From Aldrovandia affinis (taxonomy: Eukaryota; Chordata; Actinopteri; Notacanthiformes; Halosauridae): DNA of 64,000 nucleotides. Location of the stretch: positions 741,501-805,500 of the forward strand of contig JAINUG010000227.1 in the NCBI GenBank assembly GCA_029706075.1. Reading direction: 5' to 3'. Shown in pieces: positions 10,765 to 21,320 of the stretch. Every line of letters starts with the position of its first letter. The stretch's first letter is position 1. Both the position numbers and the translations under genes were made by a program. The notes below the pieces were generated by a model. The model made no database searches. It was not told the DNA's origin and saw only the letters and a list, made by a program, of their open reading frames with translations.

Positions 10765-11140
10765 ACCATGATGATGGCTGACCACAGTATTTCAAACCTG
10801 TGTTCCCTCCTTTTCATAGCCAAGGGAAACAGGAAACCATAGTAGGCCACTGTATAGTTCTCAAACCTTCCAATGAACTTCAAATAAGTTGTATATTTAT
10901 GAAGATTTATTTTTGTTGGATAAAAGTTTAAAGAATAGTTAGGGGTATGAATAATTGTGATTCAGATGTTTTCTGGAAGAAAAAAATTAATAAAACAAAA
11001 TATGTTCATTTAGGTTTGGAATTTGGGGATTGTTTTGAGCACAACATATATCTCATTACTAATATAGTTTATTTTATACAATCTCTTTTGTTCATCTTTA
11101 TCAAGGGTGTGAATACAAACGGAGCCTACTCTATATAAGA

Positions 11141-11450
11141 ACATCAAGGTCAAGCTAATAAAATAAAGGGTGGGTCATAGAATATGTTCCTTAAGTGGGT
11201 CATGGGTTCAGAAATTCTACACTGCGGTATCAATTTGGCCTCTTGGTGGTGCTGAAACACCACCTTCTTTAGTCCAAGTCTTTACATTTTTGAACATTCA
11301 AAACTAACATACCATACATGGGAGAGGCCTCATTTGCCTCAATTTTGACTATCAATTTGGCCTCAGTTTGACATGCATATATTGTCCTTTGTGACACTGC
11401 AGAGGTTCAGCATATTGGTCTCCAGTTTTCATTTTGATACATTAAGAAAT
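11141..11450 (+). repeat. Dispersed repeat, copy 2
   Basis: Longer relative of the repeat at 168-420, with the same order of shared blocks and extra internal sequence ('gggagaggcctcatttgcc', 'ttgactatcaatttggcctc'). Here it ends in 'gatacattaag' without a minisatellite, which suggests the array at 421 grew at the end of copy 1. Confidence 0.7.
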
Positions 11451-12200
11451 ATGGATAAGAAATATGCAGACCACCATGAGCCTCTGAATGGTCCCAATTT
11501 TAGGGATTGCATGCAGCACACAAACAACCATCTCTTCTTAAATGGTTTTAAATATGAACTATGGTAACTTTCACTCATTTATTCTTTGGACCCTCATCTT
11601 TAAACCGTAGTTTCTGTATAAGCAGTATGACCACTGTAAGCAAACAGTTGGTGATGGGTTATAGACTGTATAACAACCTATGAAGGTTTATTTTTAAGAG
11701 GGCGAATAACCACCCAAAAAATATTTTTTGAGCATAAATTAAGTAATTGTGTGGATAATTTCCCCGGGTCCCGCAAACTTCCTTAAAACGTTGCCTGTCA
11801 GAGGCAATTGAGCAAAAAAACAAACAAACAAAAAAAGAGCTTGTTTCCTCTTACACTGCCTCCTGTCAGTCCTCCGTATGAGTTTAAACAAGCTTTCTTT
11901 GTGGTGGTCCAGTGTAAAACAGGTCTTCTGCACTTGTGTTGTTTGCCTTGCACAGATCCCAGTGCCCCGGCGGATTATAACAGAGAGAGGGGATTCACAG
12001 TGTGTTCTGCTGTACATATGATGTAACCGATGTGGCAGTTAATCAGTTCCATATTTCAGTCATACATGCTCCCAAAAAAATGTTGAAGAATAAATGTATC
12101 TGTCACGCGCGTGATACGACAAAACCAGGGGAGGAAGAGAACTGCAGGATGCAGGGATTAGAGTTTTCAGTCTGCGAGCTCAGGTTTTTATTTCTTCTCC

Positions 12201-12267
12201 AGCAGAGAGAGAGAGAGAGAGAGAGAAGAAAGAGAGAGAGAGAGAGACAGCGAGAGAGAGGCAGAGA
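12201..12267. repeat. (GA)n microsatellite
   Basis: Interrupted GA repeat. The arginine/glutamate-rich and leucine/serine-rich frames through it are artefacts. Confidence 0.9.
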
Positions 12268-13499
12268 GCATGTACGCACACACTGAGCACACACTGAGCC
12301 AATAAACAATAAACAAAATAAAAAGCACATTTTCTGTAAAACACTAAACGTTCACACAGACTTTTGAGACTTTTCAGTCGCAGTTCCTTTTGCTTTGGCC
12401 TTTGCATTTGGTCTCGCAGTTCTCTTCTTTCTCTCTCTCTCTTTTAAGCACACAATTCCCTGCTCCGACTGACACCTTCCAAAGCTTCACTCTACGCTAC
12501 TCAGCTCTTTCTCCCTTTTCCACCGTCTGACACACGGGCGGTGACCTGCTTCTCTGCGTGTCTGGCAGAAATCTCCACTTGGATGTTTGTGTGAGTTGTT
12601 TTGGTCTTCTAACAATTAATACCGGATATTGACGTAATTAATGTGGTCCTCTATGTATTCTCCTTTCTAATGCAGGTGCTTTGTGCTTTAATCTTGAAAA
12701 AGACACTTCCTTTGCAAATGTTTTTGCAGCTGTTTGTAATTATGTCAGCAGAGCTTAGTGAAGTAGTTAGAGGTCAAATGTTCTCCTGAGTAAACATTTT
12801 GTTAGTTTTTGATGAATGGTGAAAACAAACAGATCTTGGTCGTGGACTCAGACTTTTGGACCCCACTGTTTATGAAGAAGGAGGAACAGCAGCCATAAGA
12901 AGACACCGCAGACCCATGGGCAAAAAGCTACTTCTCTTCTGACTGCTTCTGGGCACCAGCAAAGTAAACACCTTGAATAACTGTGAATTCTGAGAAGATT
13001 AATCATACTTAGGGCATTTCACACCTCCTCCACACATGCACAGTTAAAACAAATTTAGTTACAGATGAAATAGTCATGCCGTTAGTGGACAATGTATGCA
13101 TCTTCATGCTGAGAATGTTAAACATTGTTAAACCCCTGTATGAGGTTCTGCAGAAGTGCTGCTCTTATTGACCTATTTGAATGCACTTGTATACTTGGTG
13201 TGGTGAGTCACGCTGCATCTCTACAAGTGCATCTGTAGAGGCCAAAGCGCTCGGGGAAATGAGGGACACAATGTATATTGAAAGCAAGTGCATCCACACA
13301 GGTGTTGTTCCTGAGTTAATTCAGCAGTTAACAGCCCAGCATGCTCAGGGTGCCATGATGCCTGGCAGGCAGGCGTGATAGGTTATTAGGTTGTCAATCA
13401 CATCTTTTCAAATGTATTACATTTTGAATGTCCCCCCCTGTGTGGTTCTGTGCCACTCTTGGGCCACCCCTGTTAAAGTGGTCTGGGCCTGGTTGCCTA

Positions 13500-13690
13500 T
13501 CATTTTGGTTAGCAAGACAAGACCTCAGTGACTTTGAAAGAGGGGTGATTGTTGGGCTACATTTGGCAGGAGTTTCAGTGATGAAGACAGCTCCACTTGC
13601 TGATGTTTATCGAGGAACCAGTGTCTAAGGTGGTATCGGTATGGAACTCAGGGAAAGACATTATCTACAAAGTCAAGTATGGGACTTTTT
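13500..13690 (+). mobile_element. Tc1-like transposase N-terminal fragment
   Basis: The plus strand encodes 'DLSDFERGVIVGLHLAGVS', which has the form of the first helix-turn-helix of Tc1 transposases (acidic start, 'RG-IVG---AG-S'). The match fades after 'YRGTSV'. It is a short decayed fragment. Confidence 0.6.
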
Positions 13691-14046
13691 ACTTGATTAA
13701 CAAGGTGACTGAAAGTTAGTTATTCTCTCTCCCCCGCCCCAAACTGGACTGTTCAGCTGCCACTGTCGTCCTGCTGCATTACTTGCAACCTCCTTTGTCA
13801 GTTTGGGAGGGTGAAAACCCTCTCTGAAATGAATAGCAGAGCTGCCAAAGAGTGAGATTTGACTCCTCACGCACTTTTTTTGTGTGAGCATTTTGAGAGG
13901 AAGTTGAGATGTTGAGGATGTTGAGAGTAGCCTACTCTGGTGCACATTTTCTTCTCAGAAGCGCGTTTTCCATGTAGAACTCACTTTGTCACGGAGACAC
14001 TGGCAAATTTCCCGACATTTATGGCAAAAGAACGGTTACCCTAAGC

Positions 14047-14333
14047 TTTGTCACGGCTCTTTCAGCCTTACTTGGGAAAATAAATAATAAGTATCCAATT
14101 GAATCGGGCGCAAAATTGGGCGCATTTTTTTGGCGTAGCATCGTTGACAGAAAATCCGAGGGGGCAAGAAAACCCCCGGTCCGCGAAATAAATGAACTGG
14201 TCGCAGCTCTTTTTCGCTGCGACCGATTCATTTGCACCCCCGTCTTCAGAAAATGGTGCGGCTCCCAGTGTTTTCTTTTCCGTGGAAACCGGGTCCAAAC
14301 GGCTCTTTGAGTGTTATGGGTTGCCGACCCCTG
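14047..14333. mobile_element. hAT-type MITE with perfect 8-bp target duplication
   Basis: The direct repeat CCCTAAGC lies immediately on both sides (14039-14046 and 14334-14341). The right end, 'gggttgccgacccctg', is a hAT-type terminus common in vertebrate genomes. The left end is decayed and does not pair well with it. No coding sequence. Confidence 0.7.
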
Positions 14334-14341
14334 CCCTAAGC

Positions 14342-15285
14342 AAACTAACCGCATTTAGATCAGAATGCGTGAGAAACTAGGAGTATACAAATGGCTGAAT
14401 TGCGACTTCGCCTCAATGCACGAGATTCGACAGCTCTGGTGTAGAGACAGTTGGACCCGCTTCTTTTCACGGTGAACTGGCAGCTGTGCGCGTGGCTAGA
14501 GCGCTTAACTGATTGACAGCGCACAGGTCGAGTGACGTCACAGGCGGATTGTAGGCGCTCGGTGGTCGAGGAGTCTCCGGTGCGCAATGAGAGACTTTAA
14601 GATGCACAATAAGATACTTCACTTAATTTTCTGCAAGTGGCTAAGTCTTATGTTTATTGGGAGCACTGATGTTCTCCTTGTCTGAGGTATTAAGGGTTGT
14701 GGGGTCTCTTAAAAAGGAAGTCACCATTTGTAACCACAAAATGAATTGTGCTCGACCAAAAAAAAAAAAAACCTGATATGTTTAAAAAAATGTAATGTCT
14801 GTTATTTGAGTATTGTATGCCCCCTAAGATCGAAGCTTTAAATAATAAAAACCAACTGCCGCCCAAGATTTCAGGAAGGAAAATGAGCACTGTCAATGGC
14901 TTATCTCTCATTTTATGCTGGTTTCTTAGGGCATCCTCCACAAGTATTGATGATAAAGAACAAGCGGTTTAATACTGATCAAGGTGGTGTCAGTGATATC
15001 ATAGTGCATAGTTTCATGTTTTTTTCTTTTTTTTTTGAATACAAGAAAGAGGTTTTGGATAATAAATAAATACATTACATTTACATTTTTAGGCATTTAG
15101 CAGATGGTGGAATTGGTGGAAATTGGTGGAAGTCCAAAACCATGTGATAAATGCCTAAGACCCTTTAAAGTAGCTTGTTGGGCCACAAGTGTCTCCGTAT
15201 GTCTCTGCCACATGGGGTTTCCCACAAGTTCAGCTTAATAAATAAATGTCACACAATTTCAAGTGTTTTTTGTCTTTGTCAATGC
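14342..15285. other. Intergenic stretch downstream of perforin
   Basis: No gene recognised. A reversed SINE-A tail remnant ('cattacatttacattttt' then 'aggcatttagcagatg') lies at about 15072-15107. Confidence 0.5.
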
Positions 15286-15291
15286 TTTATT
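15286..15291 (-). terminator. Polyadenylation signal of the perforin gene
   Basis: AATAAA on the minus strand, about 240 bases beyond the C-terminal stop at 15532. It suits the end of the perforin transcript. Confidence 0.55.
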
Positions 15292-15531
15292 GCTCAAAAT
15301 TACAGAAAAAGATTCATAGTAGTTAGTAGAAGGGCAAAAGCAAAAAAATAAATCATGAGATTTAGGTCAGGTTGATAAATGGTATCAACTTTGTTCGCCA
15401 CAACTTTGTTCACCATTAGCTGCAGGTAAGCAATGCGCTTGTATAAAATAGCTGTAACAGGAAATATATTGGATAAAATCGCAAATGAGATTGAAAAATA
15501 AATCAAGTGCATCAAATGCCACGTGCCTTTC

Positions 15532-15777
15532 CTAGTCACCGGTGTGGCCCTTGAAGCCAAAGGCGTGGTCACCGCCGACAGAGTGATTCCTGCCCAGCCA
15601 GGCCGGCCACTGCTCTCCAGCGAAGAAGCCGTTTCTGGAGTGAAACTCCTCCGTCAGGGAGGCGCTCGTGGGAGAGGAGACGTATTCGTCGCACCGTGAG
15701 CCGCCCAGACTGGGGGCGCACTGCACTTGGTAGGAGAAGAAGAAGGTGCCGTACTGGAACATGCAGGTGTCCGTCAC
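15532..15777 (-). CDS. prf1: Perforin C-terminal tail in a shifted frame
   Basis: About 80 codons in a second frame, from 'MTDTCMFQYGTFFFSYQVQC' to a TAG at 15534-15532. The Cys-containing 'QCAPSLGGSRCDEYV' segment is what perforin-1 usually has after its C2 domain. It directly overlaps the premature stop of the main frame. Confidence 0.8.
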   Translation of the reverse strand: MTDTCMFQYGTFFFSYQVQCAPSLGGSRCDEYVSSPTSASLTEEFHSRNGFFAGEQWPAWLGRNHSVGGDHAFGFKGHTGD

Positions 15778-18700
15778 GGTTCCCCGCTGGAGCTCGAAAG
15801 AGCACTCCCGAGGAGATCGCTGTTCCAGTAGCTGTCGGCGTCGTACACCTCGAACGAGAGGCGGGTGGCCATGTCGATCTTGATGGCGCCGAACTCGAAC
15901 GTCTCGGGCCAGGTTGGATTGTCGTCGTTGTTGATTGTTTTGGTGCGTTTAATCTGCGTGCCGTAGGTCACCAGGACCGAGCCGTCGGTTTGGGTCCACC
16001 TGTCTCCGTAGAGTTGGCTCGCTCTGAGGCCGTAGACTCTGAGCGTCGCCAGTCCTTTCCCGACGGGGCAGCAGTTTGAGCGGATGTTGGCGTTGGGGCT
16101 GCAGACGCAGGCGCAGCTGTCCCTTGCGCTCGTCCTCGCCCCGACCTGACAAGACCCGGAGCACTTCCTCACCAGGGCCTTCTCCAGGATGTACTCCTCG
16201 ATCGCCCTCTTCACCCTGGCCTTCGCCGGCTCTCGGTCACTGATCAGAAGGTGGAGGGGCTTGAGAGAGTAGAGCACTATGTCGGGCGAGGTCTTCAGGG
16301 ACCGCAGCCAATCGGCGTACGCGGTCGGATCCGACTGACCTGAGAACAGCAGGTCGGCGCGGTCGATCTTCCCCCCCACCACCTCGGAGTAGCGGTCGCT
16401 GAACATGCTGCTGAAGCTGGCGCTGGTGCCCATCTTCTTCTTCAGCTCCTGGCAGTGGCGGTACTCCGCCCTTATCGTCGCCGTCTGCGCCAGCGTCGCC
16501 GAGGCCTCCACGCTCAGGCAGTCCCTCACCGCCGTGTCCGTCAGTCCGTCCATCGAAGCCTTGCACGTCCGGATGGCGGTGACGCTCTTCATCTTCCCGC
16601 CCAGCTGGACTTGCGTTATGTAGTGCGTGCCGTACGTGTCGATCAGACTCCGGTACGCCGGCTTGGTCTGAGGAGCGTACCTATTAGGGAGGCTCTTTAT
16701 TGACTGCAGAAACTCTTGGCGAAGAGGAAAGCCCGTAGCCAGTCTGTATCTGGAAGGCAAAGGGGAGCACATGATGAGTGAAGTGCTCAAGTCCTTCACT
16801 TGCTAGCTCATGTACACAGGGGGCATGTACATGGTTACATTTTAACACTGGGGGGGGGCACAGCTACCTACCTACCTACAGGTAACGCATACACACACAC
16901 ATACATACACACATGGATACACACACACACATACACACACACATACACACATGCATACACACACACATGCATACACACACGTATACACACATGCATACAC
17001 ACACATACACATACACACACATACATACATGCATATACACACACATGCATACACATATGTACGCCCACATATGCACACACAAATAAGTTCTGGTGGATCA
17101 TGCCCAAGGTCATGGGTGGGCAAGGAGGGTCGTATCTGTTTCTGGATTTCATGCCAACTTCTCCCTTCAATTATGTCATTAAGGCAATCATTTACGTGAT
17201 CTGACCTTTCAGCTACATTTCTTGATAAGATCATGAATGAAGAAATATAGTGTTCCCGCATGAAAGGTTTTACTGTGGTCTGATCTGCAAGTGAACAGGC
17301 ATTGGTGTATACAGAATTACAGAATTTAGCAAATTGAGCCAGGGTAACTGTTGGAAATAGAAGTCTACACACACACACACACACAACTGTCCAGGAACAA
17401 AGTTTCCCAACCCTGCCCAAGATTGTCCCTTCTTGGAAATGATGGCCATGGAAATGTCTCAGGTATTGCACCTTGCAGAGTTTGGGTCAGGCATGTACAA
17501 AAAAACAAAAAAAGAAGAAGTATCAGTGTCGGGAATGGTCAAATGTATAGCGCTTTTTTTTGAAAGCTGGTTTTTCCAGAAAACCCCTCAGGTTTTAAGA
17601 GGTTGTGTAGAATAATTGCTTAGGTTTTATTCAAGGTTTTTTTAGCAGGCATTTTAGGTCTGAATGGGTTAATCAAATGGACGAGGAGAAGGAGACATGG
17701 GCAGGAAACGAAGAGAGACTATTGGGATGCAGCCGGTGTGATGAGAGGGCCTAGTGTGGGGCTGGGAATTGGGTGGGCTCGCTAATCGATTAGACCATGG
17801 TGTAAAAAAAAAAGTGTAGGTGTAATATAGGGGCACAAGAGCGGTCTTCGGCTGTCGTTCATGAGCTCATCAGTAAATGTAGCTGAAGTTTTGATGGTGA
17901 TTAAATCATTAAGAGCAGGAGTTGGCATGAAATCCAGAAATGGATTTGGCCCTCCAGAAACAGGGCTCCCCCACCCCTGGCCTAGACCTAACTGTGGAGT
18001 TAAGTTAACAACAAAAAAACTGGATGCCATGAAGTCCTGTGCTTTCAGGTATCCATCCCCTGGCTTTGTCCCTCTCCACCTCCTGAGAACCCAAAGCATG
18101 TGTTGCTACAGCAAGCCTCCCTTTACTATTTCGTCCTTGAACGTTGCCTCACCTGTAGAAGTTGCAGTGGACCTCGTGTCTGGCGAAGATGTACCTGTCC
18201 TGCTTTGACCTCTGCATGGCGTAGGAAGCCTCGCGGGAGTGCGTCCCTCCTAGTGCCACTCCGACACTGACGCTGGGGTTAACGTGCACGTCCAGGCCGA
18301 TCTTCCAGTCGTTCGAGATGCTGGAGGTGGTGTCGTTGACCAGGGACTCGCCGGATTCGTACTGTTTGCTGGAGACCGCCATCTTGCATTTTGAGAGGGC
18401 TCTCCAGTCCACCACGGCCACGGGAAGCTTCTGCAGAACCGTACCCAGGTACCTGTTCTCCATTAGAGTGCAGGTGCCGTTTGGTCCCTTCCACTCCTCC
18501 ATGTTGATCACGTAGGCGCCTTTCCGCTCCATCGTCACGACGTCGAAGCCCTCTCCTGCCAGGTTGTAGCCAGGGACAAACTGGGCTGCCGCACATTGAG
18601 ATGGAGTGCCAATGATCTTGGCTCCCAAGACGCCAGGACAGGACAGGAAGTGACATGCCCAGCCCAGGATCAGCAGTCGCCACAGACCCTCCATCATTTA

Positions 18701-19265
18701 CTGATTCAGCCTTTTACTGTCAAAAAGAGAAGGAGAGAGAGAGAAAAGATAAATATAAATATATACGTTTTCGCTCAGCAGGAAGAACGCGTTTGACATG
18801 ACTGATAATAAACAATAAGAGCAAAGCTATTTATGAAATCCTACGTGTTAATATGGTTTACTGTGTGGCCATAGAAACCAGAGGTAATTTGAACAAAAAT
18901 TATGCCCTTAGTTTTTTTAAAATGTTTTTTTTAGCCCTGCAAACATCTGAAACACAAATAGGGTGGCCTGTCATTGAAAGTGATGGAAAATAAATAATTG
19001 ATAAAAATTGTCATTTGAGTTTTTTTGGTCATTTTAAATCTCTTTTAAATACAGTATACGGTATATCCCGACTTACGGAACGGAACCCTTGCATAACCCG
19101 AGGAGTGTCTGTACAGTAAACTTGTAATATTTTTGGTTTCTCTGTAAACATATATTGCATTTTTACATGAATCCACGCCAGATGCTGAAAGCAGCGCATT
19201 GTTGCTGGTTTCACAGGGACTTACCTTACTCTGCAGAGCTGTTGACGCTGCTTTTCACAAGGTCT
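15532..19265 (-). CDS. prf1: Perforin-like pore-forming effector (frame break near C-terminus)
   Basis: Minus-strand gene: non-coding 5' exon (about 19265-19224), coding exon 18716-18153 (start 18697) and last exon 16749-15532. The protein has a signal peptide ('LWRLLILGWACHFLS'), a MACPF domain with 'YGTHYITQVQLGGK' at about residues 221-234, a Cys-rich EGF-like segment and a C2 domain whose Asp/Asn loops ('NNDDNPTWPETF', 'VYDADSYWNSD') would bind calcium. Perforins are stored in granules of killer lymphocytes and insert into target membranes after calcium binding. The reading frame breaks inside the C2 domain: this frame stops at 15774 after 506 residues, while conserved-looking sequence ('MFQYGTFFFSYQVQCAPSLG') continues in another frame to a stop at 15532. 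One base seems missing near 15795-15825. Fish carry several perforin paralogues, so the exact one is not assigned. Confidence 0.9.
15774..16749 (-). CDS. prf1: Perforin second coding exon (MACPF core, EGF, C2)
   Basis: The acceptor 'tgccttccag' joins in frame with the first exon. It carries the MACPF signature, both transmembrane-hairpin regions, the Cys-rich linker ('CSGSCQVGARTSARDSCACV') and most of the C2 domain. The frame ends early with 'SSSSGEP' at the suspected one-base deletion. Confidence 0.92.
16886..17080. repeat. CA-rich microsatellite in the perforin intron
   Basis: Interrupted (CA)n/(CATA)n of about 195 bp within the intron between the two coding exons. It accounts for the Thr-His and Cys-Val frames seen here. 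The rest of the intron (17081-18152) contains no other feature I can identify. Confidence 0.9.
18153..18697 (-). CDS. prf1: Perforin first coding exon
   Basis: It begins with two adjacent ATGs (18697 and 18694) followed by a hydrophobic signal peptide ending near 'PGVLGA', then the N-terminal MACPF region ('SQCAAAQFVPGYNLAGEGFD'). The exon ends in phase 2 at a GTGAGG donor after 'HCNFY'. Two-coding-exon structure is normal for perforin-1. Confidence 0.92.
19224..19265 (-). other. Predicted 5' UTR exon of perforin
   Basis: Ends at a strong donor (AAG|GTAAGT, intron from 19223). The matching acceptor 'tttttgacag' lies at 18717-18726, 19 bases before the start codon. The transcription start is inferred from the TATA box, so the left limit is approximate. 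Confidence 0.55.
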
Positions 19266-19287
19266 GCTTAACGGACCTCTTATGTGT

Positions 19288-19297
19288 CTATATATAG
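19288..19297 (-). promoter_or_regulatory. TATA box of perforin
   Basis: CTATATATAG, palindromic, about 30 bases upstream of the inferred transcription start and about 64 bases upstream of the UTR-exon donor. The spacing is right for a TATA-driven minus-strand promoter. Confidence 0.55.
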
Positions 19298-19599
19298 CAA
19301 CGGGTATGGGTGGGAGGGTGCGAGGAGTTCCTGTGTCTCTGCTATCTGTGACGTTTGTGCACGCAAGGAAGCCAAGAAGAACAAAAGTGATAAGAATCTA
19401 CATTCAATCTGTCACTCTGATTCAGTCCTATTTGGGCAATTGACCCCTCCATAATCCAGAATTTCCTCTACTTTTGACCTACAGTGAAGCAGGTGTGCTG
19501 ACAGCCTGCTCCCAAAGGTGCTACCCCCCCCCCCCTTCACCGGGACGGCAGCAGTCACACCGTGGGGAGGTTTATTTTCTTGAGCAGAAAGCTCAGGAG

Positions 19600-19640
19600 A
19601 ATACCCTGAATAACCCTAACCCTAACCCGAACCCTGACCT
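19600..19640. repeat. Short interstitial telomere-like repeat
   Basis: Three to four CCCTAA units with one variant (CCCGAA). Too short to suggest a chromosome end; it is an interstitial trace. Confidence 0.7.
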
Positions 19641-20023
19641 TCTGCCTCCACTGCCTGTCCCTAGGAAGACCAAGTGGCCCTGCGGAAAACTGGCCCACAG
19701 GCTAACTTGCCCCTGTGCCCAGAACCCAGTGCCCAGGACTCTTATTTAGTTAACTTTTCCCCACAGTACCTTGTCCTACCTGGAGTATATAATGGACGTG
19801 CTCTCACTCGCCGCGCCCGCCATGTTGTGTCCATCCCACACACTGCACAACATGTTCCTAAACCGTTTCCCAAGCTTACCATTAACTGATTTTCTCTCAC
19901 ATATCTAACCAGTGTGACTCCTCTTTGGTAATCACAAAATCACAAAGCATAAAATATATATTTGAAACAGTTACCATTCCTAACAAGATGCATGTACCAT
20001 CTGTTACCAAAGCCAAAGGATGA

Positions 20024-20590
20024 GATCATCTTTTTCATAATTTTTTCCCCCTGTTTTTCTCCCCGATTTGGAAGCCAATTATACCCTCTATTTATTATTT
20101 CGATTAACCCTCCTTCACAATCTCGCCTCCCGTCTCTGCGGGGCAAGCTATTCTCTGAGGCCGGCGATGATCCATTCATCTCCTTCGAGACGGAACTCAC
20201 TGACCCCCTTGGAGACACCCTTATGTGCTTCCCAGCGAGTTCGTGCTGACCATCCTCCCCCCCTCCCTCAGGAGCGGACAGCCAAAAGCCACACCCTGAT
20301 CGGGCAAATCTTTTTCATAATTTTTTCCCCTGTTTTTCTCCCGATTTGGAAGCCAATTATACCCTCTATTTATTAGATTAACCCTCCTTCACAATCTCGC
20401 CTCCCGTCTCTGCGGGCAAGCTATTCTCTGAGGCCGGCGATGATCCATCCATCTCCTTCGAGACGGAACTCACTGACCCCTTGAGACAAAATCCTCCCCC
20501 TCCCTCAGGAGCGGACAGCCAAAAAAATGCTAATAGCCAGGCCGGTCTGGCAGAGAGAGGTTTCAAACCGCGTCCCTGATGTGCAGTTCA
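20024..20590 (-). repeat. Two tandem copies of a SINE-like repeat (SINE-C)
   Basis: Two direct copies (about 20024-20307 and 20308-20590) share 'ttggaagccaattataccct', 'ctgaggccggcgatgatcca' and 'tccctcaggagcggacagcc'. The second copy also has a B-box-like head in reverse ('gaggtttcaaaccgcgtcc'). A diverged relative lies at 59925-60245. Confidence 0.75.
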
Positions 20591-21097
20591 CACAAGTATA
20601 GGACCAGCTAAATACACCAGATTCAGAGTCCAAAAAATATATAAAAAAATGTTTCGCCTTGTTTGGCACCAATTTAAGATCAAATTCCATAACATTAAAC
20701 AAATCAGACTGAAGAGATGCAAAAAAAAATCACTTTTGTGTAGTAATCAGTATATAAATATGCATTGATATTTATGAATGTTTTGGGAACACTGTTAGAA
20801 AAACTAAATGTCTTTTACATATCCATAAAAATGCACCAGTAAAATATGACAGAGGGACTTAATCCCATCATTTTTTGGTTTCACGATATTGAGACCAAGG
20901 CACACACATGTTTTTTTGTTTTACTTACCCTTTTAATACTGTACAGCATCCTTGGGCTCCTAGAAAGATGGTTAAAATTAAACATATTATTATTATTATT
21001 ATTATTACAATGTCTGATTTTGTGTGCATCCTTTTCAAATAAAGATTGACTTTTAAGGGTAACATTCACCATGAAAGGCCTCAAACCTATTTGGGCT

Positions 21098-21320
21098 GGC
21101 AGTGTAGTGTAATGGTTAGGGAGCTGGGCTTGTAACTCAGATGTTGCAGGTTCAATTCCCAGGTGGGACACTGCTGTTGTACCCATGAGCAAGGTACTTA
21201 ACCTGAATTGCTTCAATAAAAATATCCAGCTGTATAAATGGATTGTATGTAAAGAAATGTAAACTGTAAGTCGCTCTGGATAAGAGTGTCTACTAAATGC
21301 CTAAAAATGTAAATGTAAAT
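21098..21320 (+). repeat. SINE-A, full-length copy
   Basis: tRNA-like head with A box ('gtgtaatggttagggagctg') and B box ('gcaggttcaattccc'), unique middle ('caaggtacttaacctgaatt'), and the L2-type tail 'aagtcgctctggataagagt' followed by TGTAAA repeats. It lies at the left edge of the tandem duplication. Confidence 0.85.

Larger units (their letters stand above)
9480..11130 (-). mobile_element. Tc1/mariner relic with broken transposase
   Basis: Transposase similarity runs on the minus strand. The N-terminal paired-like helix-turn-helix region is at 10489-10124 ('ESIRQKVIDLYRSGDGYKK', 'PRGTVQDLQNYLASWGYNVS'). Then come shifted pieces: 'MPTVKHGGGSLMLWDCFAS' at 9984-9890 and '[20 protein letters not shown]' near 9730-9670, which is the PDLNPIE motif around the second catalytic Asp. 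Several frame changes make it non-functional. Outer ends share only a short inverted block around 'attcacaccc' (about 9496 and 11107), so the exact borders are uncertain. A hAT MITE is nested near its 5' coding end. Confidence 0.85.
11451..14038. other. Intergenic region, repeats only
   Basis: No gene recognised. It holds a GA-rich microsatellite (12201-12267), a Tc1 helix-turn-helix fragment (13500-13690) and otherwise unique-looking AT-rich sequence. Confidence 0.5.

Noticed and set aside
19600-19640. Telomere or chromosome-fusion site
   Set aside because: Only three to four TTAGGG-type units with a variant; too short for that conclusion.
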